In this document: piece after piece, positions 39,583 to 47,047 of the stretch | Numbering within the stretch: the stretch's first letter is position 1 | Layout of the letters: each line of letters starts with the position of its first letter | NCBI GenBank assembly: GCA_039934635.1 | Contig: JBDTLT010000003.1 | Span: 42,235 to 106,234 of the forward strand | Reading direction: 5' to 3' | Length of the DNA stretch: 64,000 nt | DNA from: DATLFA01 sp039934635 | GTDB taxonomy: Bacteria > Actinomycetota > Acidimicrobiia > Acidimicrobiales > WLNW01 | The notes under the pieces: generated by a model | What the model was told of the DNA's origin: nothing | Database searches by the model: none | What the model saw: only the letters and a program-made list of their open reading frames with translations | Made by a program: the position numbers and the translations under genes

Positions 39583-40716
39583 ATGCGCGACGGCATGCCC
39601 GGTCCAGGCTGGTGGATCGCCAGCGACGGCCGCTGGTATCCGCCCGAGCTTCATCCGGACGTGCGCGCCATCGTGGCGGTTGCGGTCGACGAACCGAAAC
39701 CGCTGGCAGCCCCCTCGACTCAACCCATTCCGTCGTCGTTCGATGCATTTCCGGGGTTTTCCAACGGTGGGAACACCAACGGGAGCTCCCCCAAAGTCGT
39801 CGCTCCCGCCAACGACGTCGCTCCCGCCAACCACGTCGCTCCCGCCAAAGTCGTCGCTCCCGCCAAAGTCGTCGCTGCCGCCAACGACGTGGCCCCCGCC
39901 AAAGACGTCACTCCAGCCAAAGAGGTCACGCTCAGCAAAGAGAAGGAGGCGTTTCTCGCCTCGCTGCGTTCGGCCAACGGAGCGTCGGTGGCGACTCGAG
40001 AACGCGTAGCGACCGCCGCCACCACCTACCCGACCGCGCCCCCGCCCCGTTCGGCCGGCCAACGCCTCGCATTCGGCGGCGGTCTCGCGCTGGCCACGCT
40101 GCTCGTAATCGTCTACTTCGCGCGGGGCCACGGCGGGCGGCCGTCCCTCGACATCGCCGCGCCTACGACGGTGGCGACCACAGTGCAAGCTGCGCCGGCG
40201 ACCGGGGCGACCCCATCCAGCGCGCCCGCGACCGGGGCGCCCGCGACCGCAGCGACCCCCTCGAGCGCGCCGTCCGCATCGGTCACCACAACGCGAGCGG
40301 GTACGACCCCTGCGACATCGTCAGTGACATCGGCCGCCAAGATCACACCGAAGGTGGTGTCCGTATTCGATCTCGTGAAGGGCAACTGCCTCGACGGCGC
40401 CAGCTTGAGCGACGGCCTCGTCACGACGATCCGCGTCGTCGATTGCAGCGAGGCGCATACGCACGAGGTGTACTACTCCGGCCGCTATCCCGAGTCGACG
40501 TTCGATGCCAACAAGATCAGCACGTACGCCAACGATACGTGCCTCGCACAGTTCGCATCGTACGTTGGCATCGACTACACCCGATCGCGTTACCAGTACC
40601 TGCACATCGTGCCGACGCAAGAGTCATGGACGCGCGACAACGATCGTGACGTGGTGTGTGTCGCCTTCGACGAAAATGGAACGATCACCGGCACGATCGC
40701 GGGACGTGGGCAATGA
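39583..40716 (+). CDS. Membrane protein with N-terminal WW-like motif, VAPAK repeats and septum-formation domain
   Basis: 377 aa from ATG 39583 (TACCCT box 7 nt before). The N-terminus MPGPGWWIASDGRWYPPELH is a short motif seen at the N-terminus of many Acidimicrobiia membrane proteins, related to DUF2510. Next are seven 6-residue repeats ([V/D/H]-V-A-P-A-[K/N], DNA 39796-39921), a basic linker, one membrane helix (LAFGGGLALATLLVIVYFA, about 165-183) and an outer Ala/Thr/Pro-rich stalk. The C-terminal FDLVKGNCLDGASLSDGL to VVDCSEAHTHEVYYSGRYP is the septum-formation (PF13845-like) domain with paired cysteines. Topology: N-terminus inside, domain outside. A cell-envelope or division role is suggested by the domain name only. 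It overlaps the next gene by ATGA. Confidence 0.85.
   Translation: MRDGMPGPGWWIASDGRWYPPELHPDVRAIVAVAVDEPKPLAAPSTQPIPSSFDAFPGFSNGGNTNGSSPKVVAPANDVAPANHVAPAKVVAPAKVVAAANDVAPAKDVTPAKEVTLSKEKEAFLASLRSANGASVATRERVATAATTYPTAPPPRSAGQRLAFGGGLALATLLVIVYFARGHGGRPSLDIAAPTTVATTVQAAPATGATPSSAPATGAPATAATPSSAPSASVTTTRAGTTPATSSVTSAAKITPKVVSVFDLVKGNCLDGASLSDGLVTTIRVVDCSEAHTHEVYYSGRYPESTFDANKISTYANDTCLAQFASYVGIDYTRSRYQYLHIVPTQESWTRDNDRDVVCVAFDENGTITGTIAGRGQ
39796..39921 (+). repeat. Seven tandem 18-bp repeats in coding DNA
   Basis: Units of the form NNNGTCGCTCCCGCCAAN encode the VAPAK/VAPAN hexapeptide. The first five units are nearly identical at DNA level, so copy number may vary between strains. Confidence 0.85.
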
Positions 40717-41522
40717 GCGAAGAATCGATTTCACTGTTGAGTGCTTGTTGGGCATCGATAACCCAACTCGGCGCCTCCATCACGCCGGCCGAGTGGGATC
40801 TCGCGACCGACTGCCCCGGGTGGACCGTGCGCGACAACGTCAGTCATCTCATCGCTATCGAGCGCAGGTTGCTCGGTCTTGCGGCTGACCCAGCGCTCGG
40901 CGAATACCCCGCGTACGTGAAGAACGACATCGGCAAATTCAACGAAGATGCCATCGCGTTGCGACGCGATCGTTCGGGCGCTGAGGTGCTCGCAGAGTTC
41001 AACGACGTGACTGCACAACGGACACGCATGCTCGAGGCCATGACGATCGAGGACTTCGACCGCCTCGGTTGGAGCCCGGTCGGCGAGGTTCCCTACCGTC
41101 AGTTCATGATCGTGCGCGTGTTCGATTGTTGGGCGCACGAACAGGACATACGACGGGCCGTAGGCCGCCCGGGTCACCTCACTGGCCCCGTCGTCGACTC
41201 CGTCATGGCGCTGCACCGCGGCAGCCTGGGTTATGTCGTCGGCAAGAAGGCAGGCGCCCCCGACAACTCGATCGTCGCCTTTTCGGTGACCGGCCCGACC
41301 GCCGCGCACTACGTCGTCGAAGTGCACGGTCGCCGCGCCGCGGTGGTCGACAACCCGTCCGCGCCGGCGACGGCCACGCTCACCCTCGACACCGAAACAT
41401 TCAACGCACTGCTGTGTGGTCGTTGGACTGCAGACCACGCGCTCGCGCAGCACAAGTTGGCGTTCGATGGTGACACCGCGCTCGCGTCTTCGGTAGCGGG
41501 CGCGATGGGCTACGTCTTCTGA
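40713..41522 (+). CDS. Maleylpyruvate isomerase-family (mycothiol-dependent, DinB-like) protein
   Basis: 269 aa; ATG 40713 overlaps the previous stop (ATGA). The N-terminal four-helix bundle (WDLATDCPGWTVRDNVSHLI, with the conserved CPGWTV-x-x-x-x-H) is the MDMPI_N/DinB_2 fold; the metal-type His comes from NVSHLIAIE, another from CWAHEQDIRRAVGRPG (H-x-x-D-I-R), both standard. The C-terminal domain is MDMPI_C (VEVHGRRAAVVDNPS, SCP2-like). Known members are mycothiol-dependent maleylpyruvate isomerase and mycothiol S-transferases. A detoxification or isomerase role is inferred. Confidence 0.9.
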   Translation: MSEESISLLSACWASITQLGASITPAEWDLATDCPGWTVRDNVSHLIAIERRLLGLAADPALGEYPAYVKNDIGKFNEDAIALRRDRSGAEVLAEFNDVTAQRTRMLEAMTIEDFDRLGWSPVGEVPYRQFMIVRVFDCWAHEQDIRRAVGRPGHLTGPVVDSVMALHRGSLGYVVGKKAGAPDNSIVAFSVTGPTAAHYVVEVHGRRAAVVDNPSAPATATLTLDTETFNALLCGRWTADHALAQHKLAFDGDTALASSVAGAMGYVF

Positions 41523-41547
41523 GGGGTGTGTTTCGCGCGACCGTCGA

Positions 41548-42267
41548 TCAGCCTGCGCCGAGATCGGCCACCAATGCATCGAACCGGGCGGTGAGCACCT
41601 CGAGCCGCGCGGTGACTTCGCCGAGTTGGGCTTCGAGTGTCTCGACCCGCTCGAGCGCTTCTGCCGCGCCGGCTCGGGGACTGCGATCGGCTGACGCGCG
41701 ACGCGGTGCGCTCGAGCCACCGTCACCGTCGTAGGGCCGGTCTTGCGCAGCTACCTCGCCGACGAGATGGATCCAACGCGCTTCGCGCTCGCCCGGTCGT
41801 CGAGGCAAGAGCTCCGCGAGCGGGGGCTCGCGCTCGGCCAGGCGGCGCAACGTCGCGTCGACGTCGTCGTCCGCGCTGACACCGGCGTAGCGCTCGGTGC
41901 GCGTGCGCAACTCGGCGACCGTCTGCGCGCCCCGCAACATGAGCACGGTCAGGACTGCCAGCGATGATCCTTTCAACGACCACGCCTCGTCGAGGACATG
42001 GCGATGCTTGTGCACGCGCTGGCCGTCGCCACGCACCGTGCGGGCGAGTCCGCGGTCGCGGAGGCTCAACATCGTGGCGTCGATGATCCGTTCGGAATAG
42101 TCGACGATCGGATCACGGCTCGTGCTCTGGTTGCACGCGGCCATCAGCGCGTTGGAGCTCAAGGGGTAGTTGTCGGGTGTCGTTGCTTGCTTTTCGACCA
42201 GGCAGCCGAGCACCCGAATCTCTTCGGCCGTCAGATCCAGGACCACCGGTCGTTCGCCACTGTTCAT
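41548..42267 (-). CDS. YceH family (DUF480) winged-helix protein
   Basis: 239 aa from ATG 42267, with TAGAAC 6 nt upstream. DUF480 signature: LTAEEIRVLGCLVEKQATTPDNYPLS (split across helix 1), NALMAACNQSTSRDPIV, DYSERIIDATMLSLRDRGLA, and VLTVLMLRGAQTVAELRTRTERY for the second winged helix. A C-terminal coiled-coil of about 40 residues (ALERVETLEAQLGEVTARLE) is typical. YceH proteins are widely conserved with no settled function; E. coli YceH affects virulence-type phenotypes. It is divergent from the ferrochelatase gene across 37 bp. Confidence 0.93.
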   Translation of the reverse strand: MNSGERPVVLDLTAEEIRVLGCLVEKQATTPDNYPLSSNALMAACNQSTSRDPIVDYSERIIDATMLSLRDRGLARTVRGDGQRVHKHRHVLDEAWSLKGSSLAVLTVLMLRGAQTVAELRTRTERYAGVSADDDVDATLRRLAEREPPLAELLPRRPGEREARWIHLVGEVAAQDRPYDGDGGSSAPRRASADRSPRAGAAEALERVETLEAQLGEVTARLEVLTARFDALVADLGAG

Positions 42268-42273
42268 AGCGTC

Positions 42274-42279
42274 GTTCTA
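42274..42279 (-). promoter_or_regulatory. -10 box, yceH
   Basis: TAGAAC on the minus strand, 6 nt before ATG 42267. Confidence 0.45.
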
Positions 42280-42291
42280 TCGCGTCTCGCA

Positions 42292-42297
42292 TAGCAT
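42292..42297 (+). promoter_or_regulatory. -10 box, ferrochelatase
   Basis: TAGCAT, 7 nt before GTG 42305; leaderless start with GTG. Confidence 0.5.
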
Positions 42298-42304
42298 CAC
42301 CCCG

Positions 42305-43315
42305 GTGTTCGATGCACTGTTGATCGTCTCCTTCGGTGGCCCCGAAGGCCCTGACGATGTCGTCCCGTTCCTCGAGAACGTCACGCGGGGACGCAACATC
42401 CCTCCCGAGCGACTGCGCCTCGTGGCCGAGCAATACCTGCGCTTCGGTGGCGTCTCCCCCCTCAACGCCCAGTGCCGTGAGCTGATCGGCAAGCTGACGA
42501 CCGAGTTCGCCACGCACGGTCTCGCACTGCCCATCTATTGGGGCAATCGCAACTGGCACCCGCTGCTGATCGACACGATCCGGCAGATGCGAGACGACGG
42601 CGTCGAGCGCGCCCTGGCCTTCATCACCTCGCCCTACAGTTCCTACTCGTCGTGCCGCCAGTACCTCGATGACATCGCACGCGCTCGTAGCGCCGTCGGC
42701 TCCGGCGCGCCCGAGGTGCAACGGCTACGTCACTACTTCAATCATCCGGGTTTCATCGAACCGCTGTCCCGCAACGTCGGCGCGGCCCTCGCCGAGACCC
42801 GGGCGGGTGGCGACGATCAAGGCGAGCCCGCGCTGCTCTACACCGCGCACAGCATCCCGCTCACGATGGCGCAGACGAGCGACTACGAGGCGCAACTGCG
42901 CGAAGTCGCCCAACTGGTGACCGAGCGTTGCGCACCCGGACACCCGTGGTCGCTCGTGTGGCAGAGCCGCAGCGGGCCGCCAACGATGCCCTGGCTCGAG
43001 CCCGATATCGGCGACGCGCTCACGACGCTCGCGGCCGGCGGCACCCGGTCGGTCGTCGCCGCGCCGATCGGTTTCATCTCGGATCACATGGAGGTCGTCT
43101 ACGACCTCGACGTGTTGGCCGCCGAGCGGGCGGCCGCATTGGGACTGCGATTCGGGCGCGCCGAGACCGTCGGATCTGCGCCCGAGTTCGTCGCGATGAT
43201 CCGCCAACTCGTCGAGGAACAGCTCGATCCGTCGACGCCTCGACCCGCCCTCGGCCGGCTCGGCGTTCGGCCCGATTGTGCCGCCGGCTGTTGCCCACCG
43301 GCGGCGCGGCCATGA
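42305..43315 (+). CDS. hemH: Ferrochelatase (coproporphyrin III ferrochelatase, [2Fe-2S] type)
   Basis: 336 aa from GTG 42305, set by a TAGCAT box 7 nt before. It inserts iron into coproporphyrin III (CpfC, the name used for Gram-positive bacteria) near the membrane. Motifs: LLIVSFGGPEGPDDVVPFLENVTRG, TSPYSSYSSCRQY, the catalytic His in LLYTAHSIPLTMA and the Glu segment GFISDHMEVVYDLD. Four cysteines, Cys117 in the SSCRQY loop and Cys325, Cys329 and Cys330 in the C-terminal DCAAGCC, match the four [2Fe-2S] ligands of mycobacterial ferrochelatase in position. The cluster is probably present. Shares the divergent region with yceH. Confidence 0.95.
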   Translation: MFDALLIVSFGGPEGPDDVVPFLENVTRGRNIPPERLRLVAEQYLRFGGVSPLNAQCRELIGKLTTEFATHGLALPIYWGNRNWHPLLIDTIRQMRDDGVERALAFITSPYSSYSSCRQYLDDIARARSAVGSGAPEVQRLRHYFNHPGFIEPLSRNVGAALAETRAGGDDQGEPALLYTAHSIPLTMAQTSDYEAQLREVAQLVTERCAPGHPWSLVWQSRSGPPTMPWLEPDIGDALTTLAAGGTRSVVAAPIGFISDHMEVVYDLDVLAAERAAALGLRFGRAETVGSAPEFVAMIRQLVEEQLDPSTPRPALGRLGVRPDCAAGCCPPAARP

Positions 43316-43416
43316 GCATCCACCCCTGACGTCGAGGTTTTCTCTAGCGTTCTGCCCGACGGAGACAGGGGCTTTGCCGTGAGATTCAAGGCCGTGGGAT
43401 TCGAGAGTTGCTCGTC

Positions 43417-43800
43417 GTGAACCACACGTTGCTCGCCCGCGAGGCGTTGCGCTTCCGCCTCGCCAGCGTGCATCGAGCGCTCGATCCGTCCCGTTTCGAT
43501 CTCGACGGTGCTGCCGCCTTCGCGGTGTCGTGCGGTGACCCAGTCGTCGACTCTGCGATCCGCCGTGTCGGTACCGCCTGGCTGCGAGCGGAGCTCGATC
43601 CCGAGTCGATCGTCGCTCCCTGGACCGAAGCCAATGGCAATCGATTGCTCGAATACGGCGGCTTCGATGTGATCGACGCGCTCGACGACATCGTGCGCAC
43701 CATCAAGACCTACGCGGTGTTCACCTCGGCCGAGCTCGTCGAAAACACATCGCGCCCGACGCCGGCAACGCCGTCGCGTCGCGAGCCACTCGCCTCGTAG
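43417..43800 (+). CDS. Small hypothetical protein
   Basis: 127 aa from GTG 43417 (GAGAG 9 nt upstream); a TTG at 43408 is an alternative. Third-codon positions are strongly G/C, as in the neighbours, so it is coding. It is mixed alpha/beta (NHTLLAREALRFRLASVHRA, GFDVIDALDDIVRTIKTYAV) with a single Cys, no signal peptide or membrane span, and a Pro/Thr/Arg tail. I do not recognise a family. It lies between the ferrochelatase gene and the convergent histidine-kinase gene. Confidence 0.55.
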   Translation: MNHTLLAREALRFRLASVHRALDPSRFDLDGAAAFAVSCGDPVVDSAIRRVGTAWLRAELDPESIVAPWTEANGNRLLEYGGFDVIDALDDIVRTIKTYAVFTSAELVENTSRPTPATPSRREPLAS

Positions 43801-43817
43801 GCGAAGCGGTATCTGGG

Positions 43818-45008
43818 TCAGCTCCTCGCGAGAGGCAGCAAGATGCGGACGGACGCGCCGCCGTCGGGTTGGTTCGTCGCCGAGATGCTGCCGTCGTGGG
43901 CAACGACGATGCCCTTGGCGATCGCCATGCCCAGACCACTCGACCCCCGACCGTCACCGCGCCGGAATCGATCGAACACGTGGGGCAACAGCGCGTCGTC
44001 GAACCCCGGGCCGTTGTCGACCACGTTGATGACCGCCCACGTCGCGAAGCGCTCGGTCGACAGGCTCACCTTCGTCGCTCTCGCGGCGGCGTTGCGAGTG
44101 AGATTTTCGACGACCTGTTGCATGAGCGTGTAGTCGGCGTCGACGATCAGCGCATCACCGGGCGCGGCATCGATCTCGACGCCTTCGACGCGCACCGCCG
44201 ATGCCACTTCTTCGACCAACAGATCGAGGCGTAGCGGCGCGCGACGAGGCTGCCCTTGGCCGGCGTCGAGCCGGGCCAGCTCGAGCAATTCGCCGACACC
44301 GGAACTGGCCCGCTCGGTGGCGGCGAGGATCTCGGACAGCGACTGCTGGTACTCACGCGTGTCCCGGGGCCTCGACAGTGCGTGGCTGGCCGACGCGCGG
44401 ATGATCGCGAGCGGCGTGCGCATCTCGTGCGCGGCGTCGGCGATGAAGTCGCGCTGCTGGCCCATGGCCACGCGCGCCGGCTCGAGCGAGCGCTTTGCGA
44501 ACAGGTAGCCCACACCGCCGCAGAGCGCGGTGAGCCCGAGCGCGGCGAGCCAGATGCGCGTGCGCAGCGAATTCGCTTCGTCGTAGTAGCTGTCGATGTT
44601 GACCGCGGTTATCAGATACTGCTTATTCGCCTCGTCGGCGCTGAGCTTCTTGGTTGCGGCGACGAAGCGATGGTTGTCGTAGGTGAACTGCTCGAGCTCG
44701 ACATCACTCGATCCGCCGGCGCGCTGGGCCAGCGTCCGCAACGGCGGTTCGACACTCGTGTTGTCGGAAAGCAAGCGCGACGAGCCGTCGGCCAGGCTCA
44801 CGACCCACGCGTCGTCGTCGAAGTCCGTTTCGCCCGCGTTGAGCGCCAACAACACGGACGTGTGCTGCTCGACAACGTCGCGCTCGGCCGATCGCAACAG
44901 TCGATCGCGCCCGGCATTGACGGCATACAGCGCAATGACTCCGATCGACAGCGCGGAGAGCACGGTGTAGAGCGCGGTGAGTTGGATGCGAACCTTGCGC
45001 AGATCCAT
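43818..45008 (-). CDS. Sensor histidine kinase
   Basis: 396 aa from ATG 45008. Topology: TM1 about 9-31, an extracytoplasmic domain about 32-150, TM2 about 151-171. It has no clear HAMP (only AKRSLEPARVAMGQQ). The dimerisation box DFIADAAHEMRTPLAIIRAS carries the phosphoacceptor His194; ATPase boxes follow: N-box VVENLTRNAAARA, G1 VVDNGPGFDDALL, F DRFRRGD, G2 GSSGLGMAIAKGIV. It would phosphorylate the response regulator encoded 11 nt upstream in the same direction. The extracytoplasmic part contains no recognised sensor fold. The stimulus is unknown. Confidence 0.95.
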   Translation of the reverse strand: MDLRKVRIQLTALYTVLSALSIGVIALYAVNAGRDRLLRSAERDVVEQHTSVLLALNAGETDFDDDAWVVSLADGSSRLLSDNTSVEPPLRTLAQRAGGSSDVELEQFTYDNHRFVAATKKLSADEANKQYLITAVNIDSYYDEANSLRTRIWLAALGLTALCGGVGYLFAKRSLEPARVAMGQQRDFIADAAHEMRTPLAIIRASASHALSRPRDTREYQQSLSEILAATERASSGVGELLELARLDAGQGQPRRAPLRLDLLVEEVASAVRVEGVEIDAAPGDALIVDADYTLMQQVVENLTRNAAARATKVSLSTERFATWAVINVVDNGPGFDDALLPHVFDRFRRGDGRGSSGLGMAIAKGIVVAHDGSISATNQPDGGASVRILLPLARS

Positions 45009-45019
45009 AGGGGCTCCGT

Positions 45020-45706
45020 CTACTCGACCGGAACCGTCAGCTGGTAGCCGACCCCGCGAATGGTGTCGATCGGTGCCGGCGAATCGGGTAGATCGAGTTT
45101 GCGACGGAGATTTGCGATGTGCACGTCGACCACATTGGACAACCCGTCGTAGTGCGCGTCCCAGACATGTTCGAGCAACTCGGTACGCGTGAGAACCTTG
45201 CCCCTGTGCCGCATCAGATACTCGAGCAACGAGAACTCGCGCGCAGTGAGCGGCACCGTCACTGCACCGCGCCACACGCGCCGCGCCGCCGGGTCGAGAC
45301 GGATGTCGTCGGCCTGCAGTATGGGCGATCGGTCCTCGCTCCCTCGGCGCAGCAGGGCTCGGATCCGCGCCGCCAGCTCGGGGAAGTCGAACGGCTTGGT
45401 GAGGTAGTCGTCGGCTCCCGCGTCGAGTCCTTCGACCTTGTTCAGCAACCCGTCACGCGCGGTCAATACGAGTATCGGTGCCACCACGCCATGCGCCCGC
45501 GCTTCGCGGCACAGCGCCAGCCCGTCACCGTCGGGCAGGCCGAGATCGAGCACGACGAGGTCGTACTCACTCGAACGCAACAGGTGTCGCCCATCGATGG
45601 CACGGCCCGCGACCTCGACCGAATGGCCCTCGTCGATCAGGGCGCGGTAGAGCACAGCGGCGAGCGAGGCATCGTCTTCGATCAACAGCAGCCGCATCGG
45701 ATGCAT
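45020..45706 (-). CDS. OmpR/PhoB-family response regulator
   Basis: 228 aa from ATG 45706, with ATG 45697 (MRLLLIEDD) also plausible. Receiver domain: acidic pocket EDD at 10-12, phospho-site Asp54 (VLDLGLPDGDG), Thr in LVLTARD and Lys in DYLTKPFD. The winged-helix effector has LTAREFSLLEYLMRHRGKVLTRTELLEHVWD and VVDVHIANLRRKLD. It is 79 bp from the divergent DUF1800 gene, and that gap holds four half-sites spaced exactly 11 bp apart, the usual spacing for this family, so autoregulation and control of DUF1800/DUF1501 are likely. Confidence 0.96.
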   Translation of the reverse strand: MHPMRLLLIEDDASLAAVLYRALIDEGHSVEVAGRAIDGRHLLRSSEYDLVVLDLGLPDGDGLALCREARAHGVVAPILVLTARDGLLNKVEGLDAGADDYLTKPFDFPELAARIRALLRRGSEDRSPILQADDIRLDPAARRVWRGAVTVPLTAREFSLLEYLMRHRGKVLTRTELLEHVWDAHYDGLSNVVDVHIANLRRKLDLPDSPAPIDTIRGVGYQLTVPVE

Positions 45707-45722
45707 TGTCGCAGCAGAATTG

Positions 45723-45760
45723 TGAAGCCGGGATGAAGCACCCCTTCATCGTCGATTCAT
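45723..45760. promoter_or_regulatory. Four half-sites at 11-bp spacing, candidate response-regulator operator
   Basis: TGAAG at 45723 and 45734, TTCAT at 45745 and 45756: two direct repeats in each orientation, every start exactly 11 bp apart. The inner pair forms a perfect palindrome (GATGAAG, 5 bp, CTTCATC; 45732-45750). It sits between the response-regulator start and the -10 box of DUF1800. Confidence 0.65.
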
Positions 45761-45771
45761 GACCGTCGTCG

Positions 45772-45777
45772 TACAAC
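45772..45777 (+). promoter_or_regulatory. -10 box, DUF1800 gene
   Basis: TACAAC, 7 nt before ATG 45785; the nearest half-site of the operator array ends 11 bp upstream. Confidence 0.45.
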
Positions 45778-45784
45778 GTGGCCG

Positions 45785-47047
45785 ATGCCGACCGACCGAG
45801 AGCTCATCGCCCACTTGCTGCGCCGCACAACGTTCGGCCCCTTCCCCGGCCAGGTCGAGGAGCTGGTGAAAGCCGGGCCGGGCGCCGCGATCGAGATGGC
45901 GTTCGGAGCCAAGCCCGAGATACCGCCCGACCGCCTCGACGGCAAGGACGACTACGGCGGTCGCATGACTCGTTACTGGCTCGAGCGCATGCTCGACCGC
46001 CGACCGAGCGTGCACGAGCGCATGGTCTGGTATTGGCACGGCCATCTGGTGTCGTCGCTCGACAAGGCGTCCGAATCCGCCATGTGGCGGCAGCACGTCT
46101 TGTTGCGCAGGCATGCGCTGGGGAACTTTCGCGAGTTGATGCACGCCATCGCCATCGATCCCGCGATGTTGTCGTATCTCGACGGCGACGGATCGCGCGG
46201 TGAGAACCCCAACGAGAACTTCGGACGCGAAGTCATGGAGCTCTTCTTGTTGGGCCCGGGCAACTACACCGAGCTCGACGTCCGCGCCGCAGCGCGGGCC
46301 TTCAGCGGCTGGAAGGTCGAGGGTGAGTCGCTCAAAGTGGTGTTCGATCCCGAGTCGGCCTACCAACGGCCGGTGCAATTCCTCGGCATGAGGCGCAACT
46401 GGAACACGAGCGACGCCATCGACGCGCTCTGCGACCACCCGGCCTGTGCGCGCTTTGTCTCGACGCGGCTGTATCGATACTTCGTCGGCCAATTGCCGTC
46501 CGAGGCACGCACCGATGAGATGGCGGTCGTCTTCCGCAAGAGTGGGCTCGAGATCAAGCCCTTGGTGCAGAACATCCTCCAAGGACGCGACTTCGCGATC
46601 GCGCGGCACAGCCGAGCACGTACACCGGTCGAGTGGTTGATTCCCATGCTCGCGATCACCGGCAACGCCGGCCCGAGTGGCCTTTCAGAGCGGGAGAAGC
46701 AGCGCACCGAGAAGTTCGACATCGACCTGCAGTGGTTCGACGAACTCGGACAGATGCCGTTTCGCCCACCCAATGTCGCGGGTTGGCCACTCGACGAGCG
46801 ATGGCTCTCGGCGGGGCAGATGTTGACCCGCACCAACCTGTTGGTACGGCTTCCTCTCGCCAAGACAGTTGTCGACCGCGTCGAGCCGACCGTCGACGCC
46901 GTTCTCGCGCACTGCGGGCTCTACGACGTGTCGCCCACGACGCGAAACGCGATGCAGCGCGCGATCGACAAGCAGACCGAATTCGCCGAGGGCCTCGAGT
47001 TGTTGGTGACCCTCGCGCTTCTCTCACCGGAGTTCTCGCTCATATGA
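45785..47047 (+). CDS. DUF1800 family protein
   Basis: 420 aa. Family motifs are LIAHLLRRTTFGPFPGQVEEL (DUF1800 N-terminal), the W-Y-W-x-x-H element VWYWHGHLVSSLDK, NPNENFGREVMELFLLGPGNYTELD, AARAFSGWKV, and the C-terminal FRPPNVAGWPLDERWLSAG. It has no signal peptide. DUF1800 and DUF1501 genes are typically adjacent and have been linked to extracellular or envelope functions, but the chemistry is unknown. The last 4 nt overlap the DUF1501 gene (ATGA), so the two are translationally coupled. Confidence 0.93.
   Translation: MPTDRELIAHLLRRTTFGPFPGQVEELVKAGPGAAIEMAFGAKPEIPPDRLDGKDDYGGRMTRYWLERMLDRRPSVHERMVWYWHGHLVSSLDKASESAMWRQHVLLRRHALGNFRELMHAIAIDPAMLSYLDGDGSRGENPNENFGREVMELFLLGPGNYTELDVRAAARAFSGWKVEGESLKVVFDPESAYQRPVQFLGMRRNWNTSDAIDALCDHPACARFVSTRLYRYFVGQLPSEARTDEMAVVFRKSGLEIKPLVQNILQGRDFAIARHSRARTPVEWLIPMLAITGNAGPSGLSEREKQRTEKFDIDLQWFDELGQMPFRPPNVAGWPLDERWLSAGQMLTRTNLLVRLPLAKTVVDRVEPTVDAVLAHCGLYDVSPTTRNAMQRAIDKQTEFAEGLELLVTLALLSPEFSLI

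Noticed and set aside
39796..39921. CRISPR array
   Set aside because: The units are contiguous 18-bp coding repeats without unique spacers, and no cas genes are present.
39720..40025. Repeat-rich minus-strand protein frame
   Set aside because: Shadow of the VAPAK tandem repeats in the septum-formation-domain gene.
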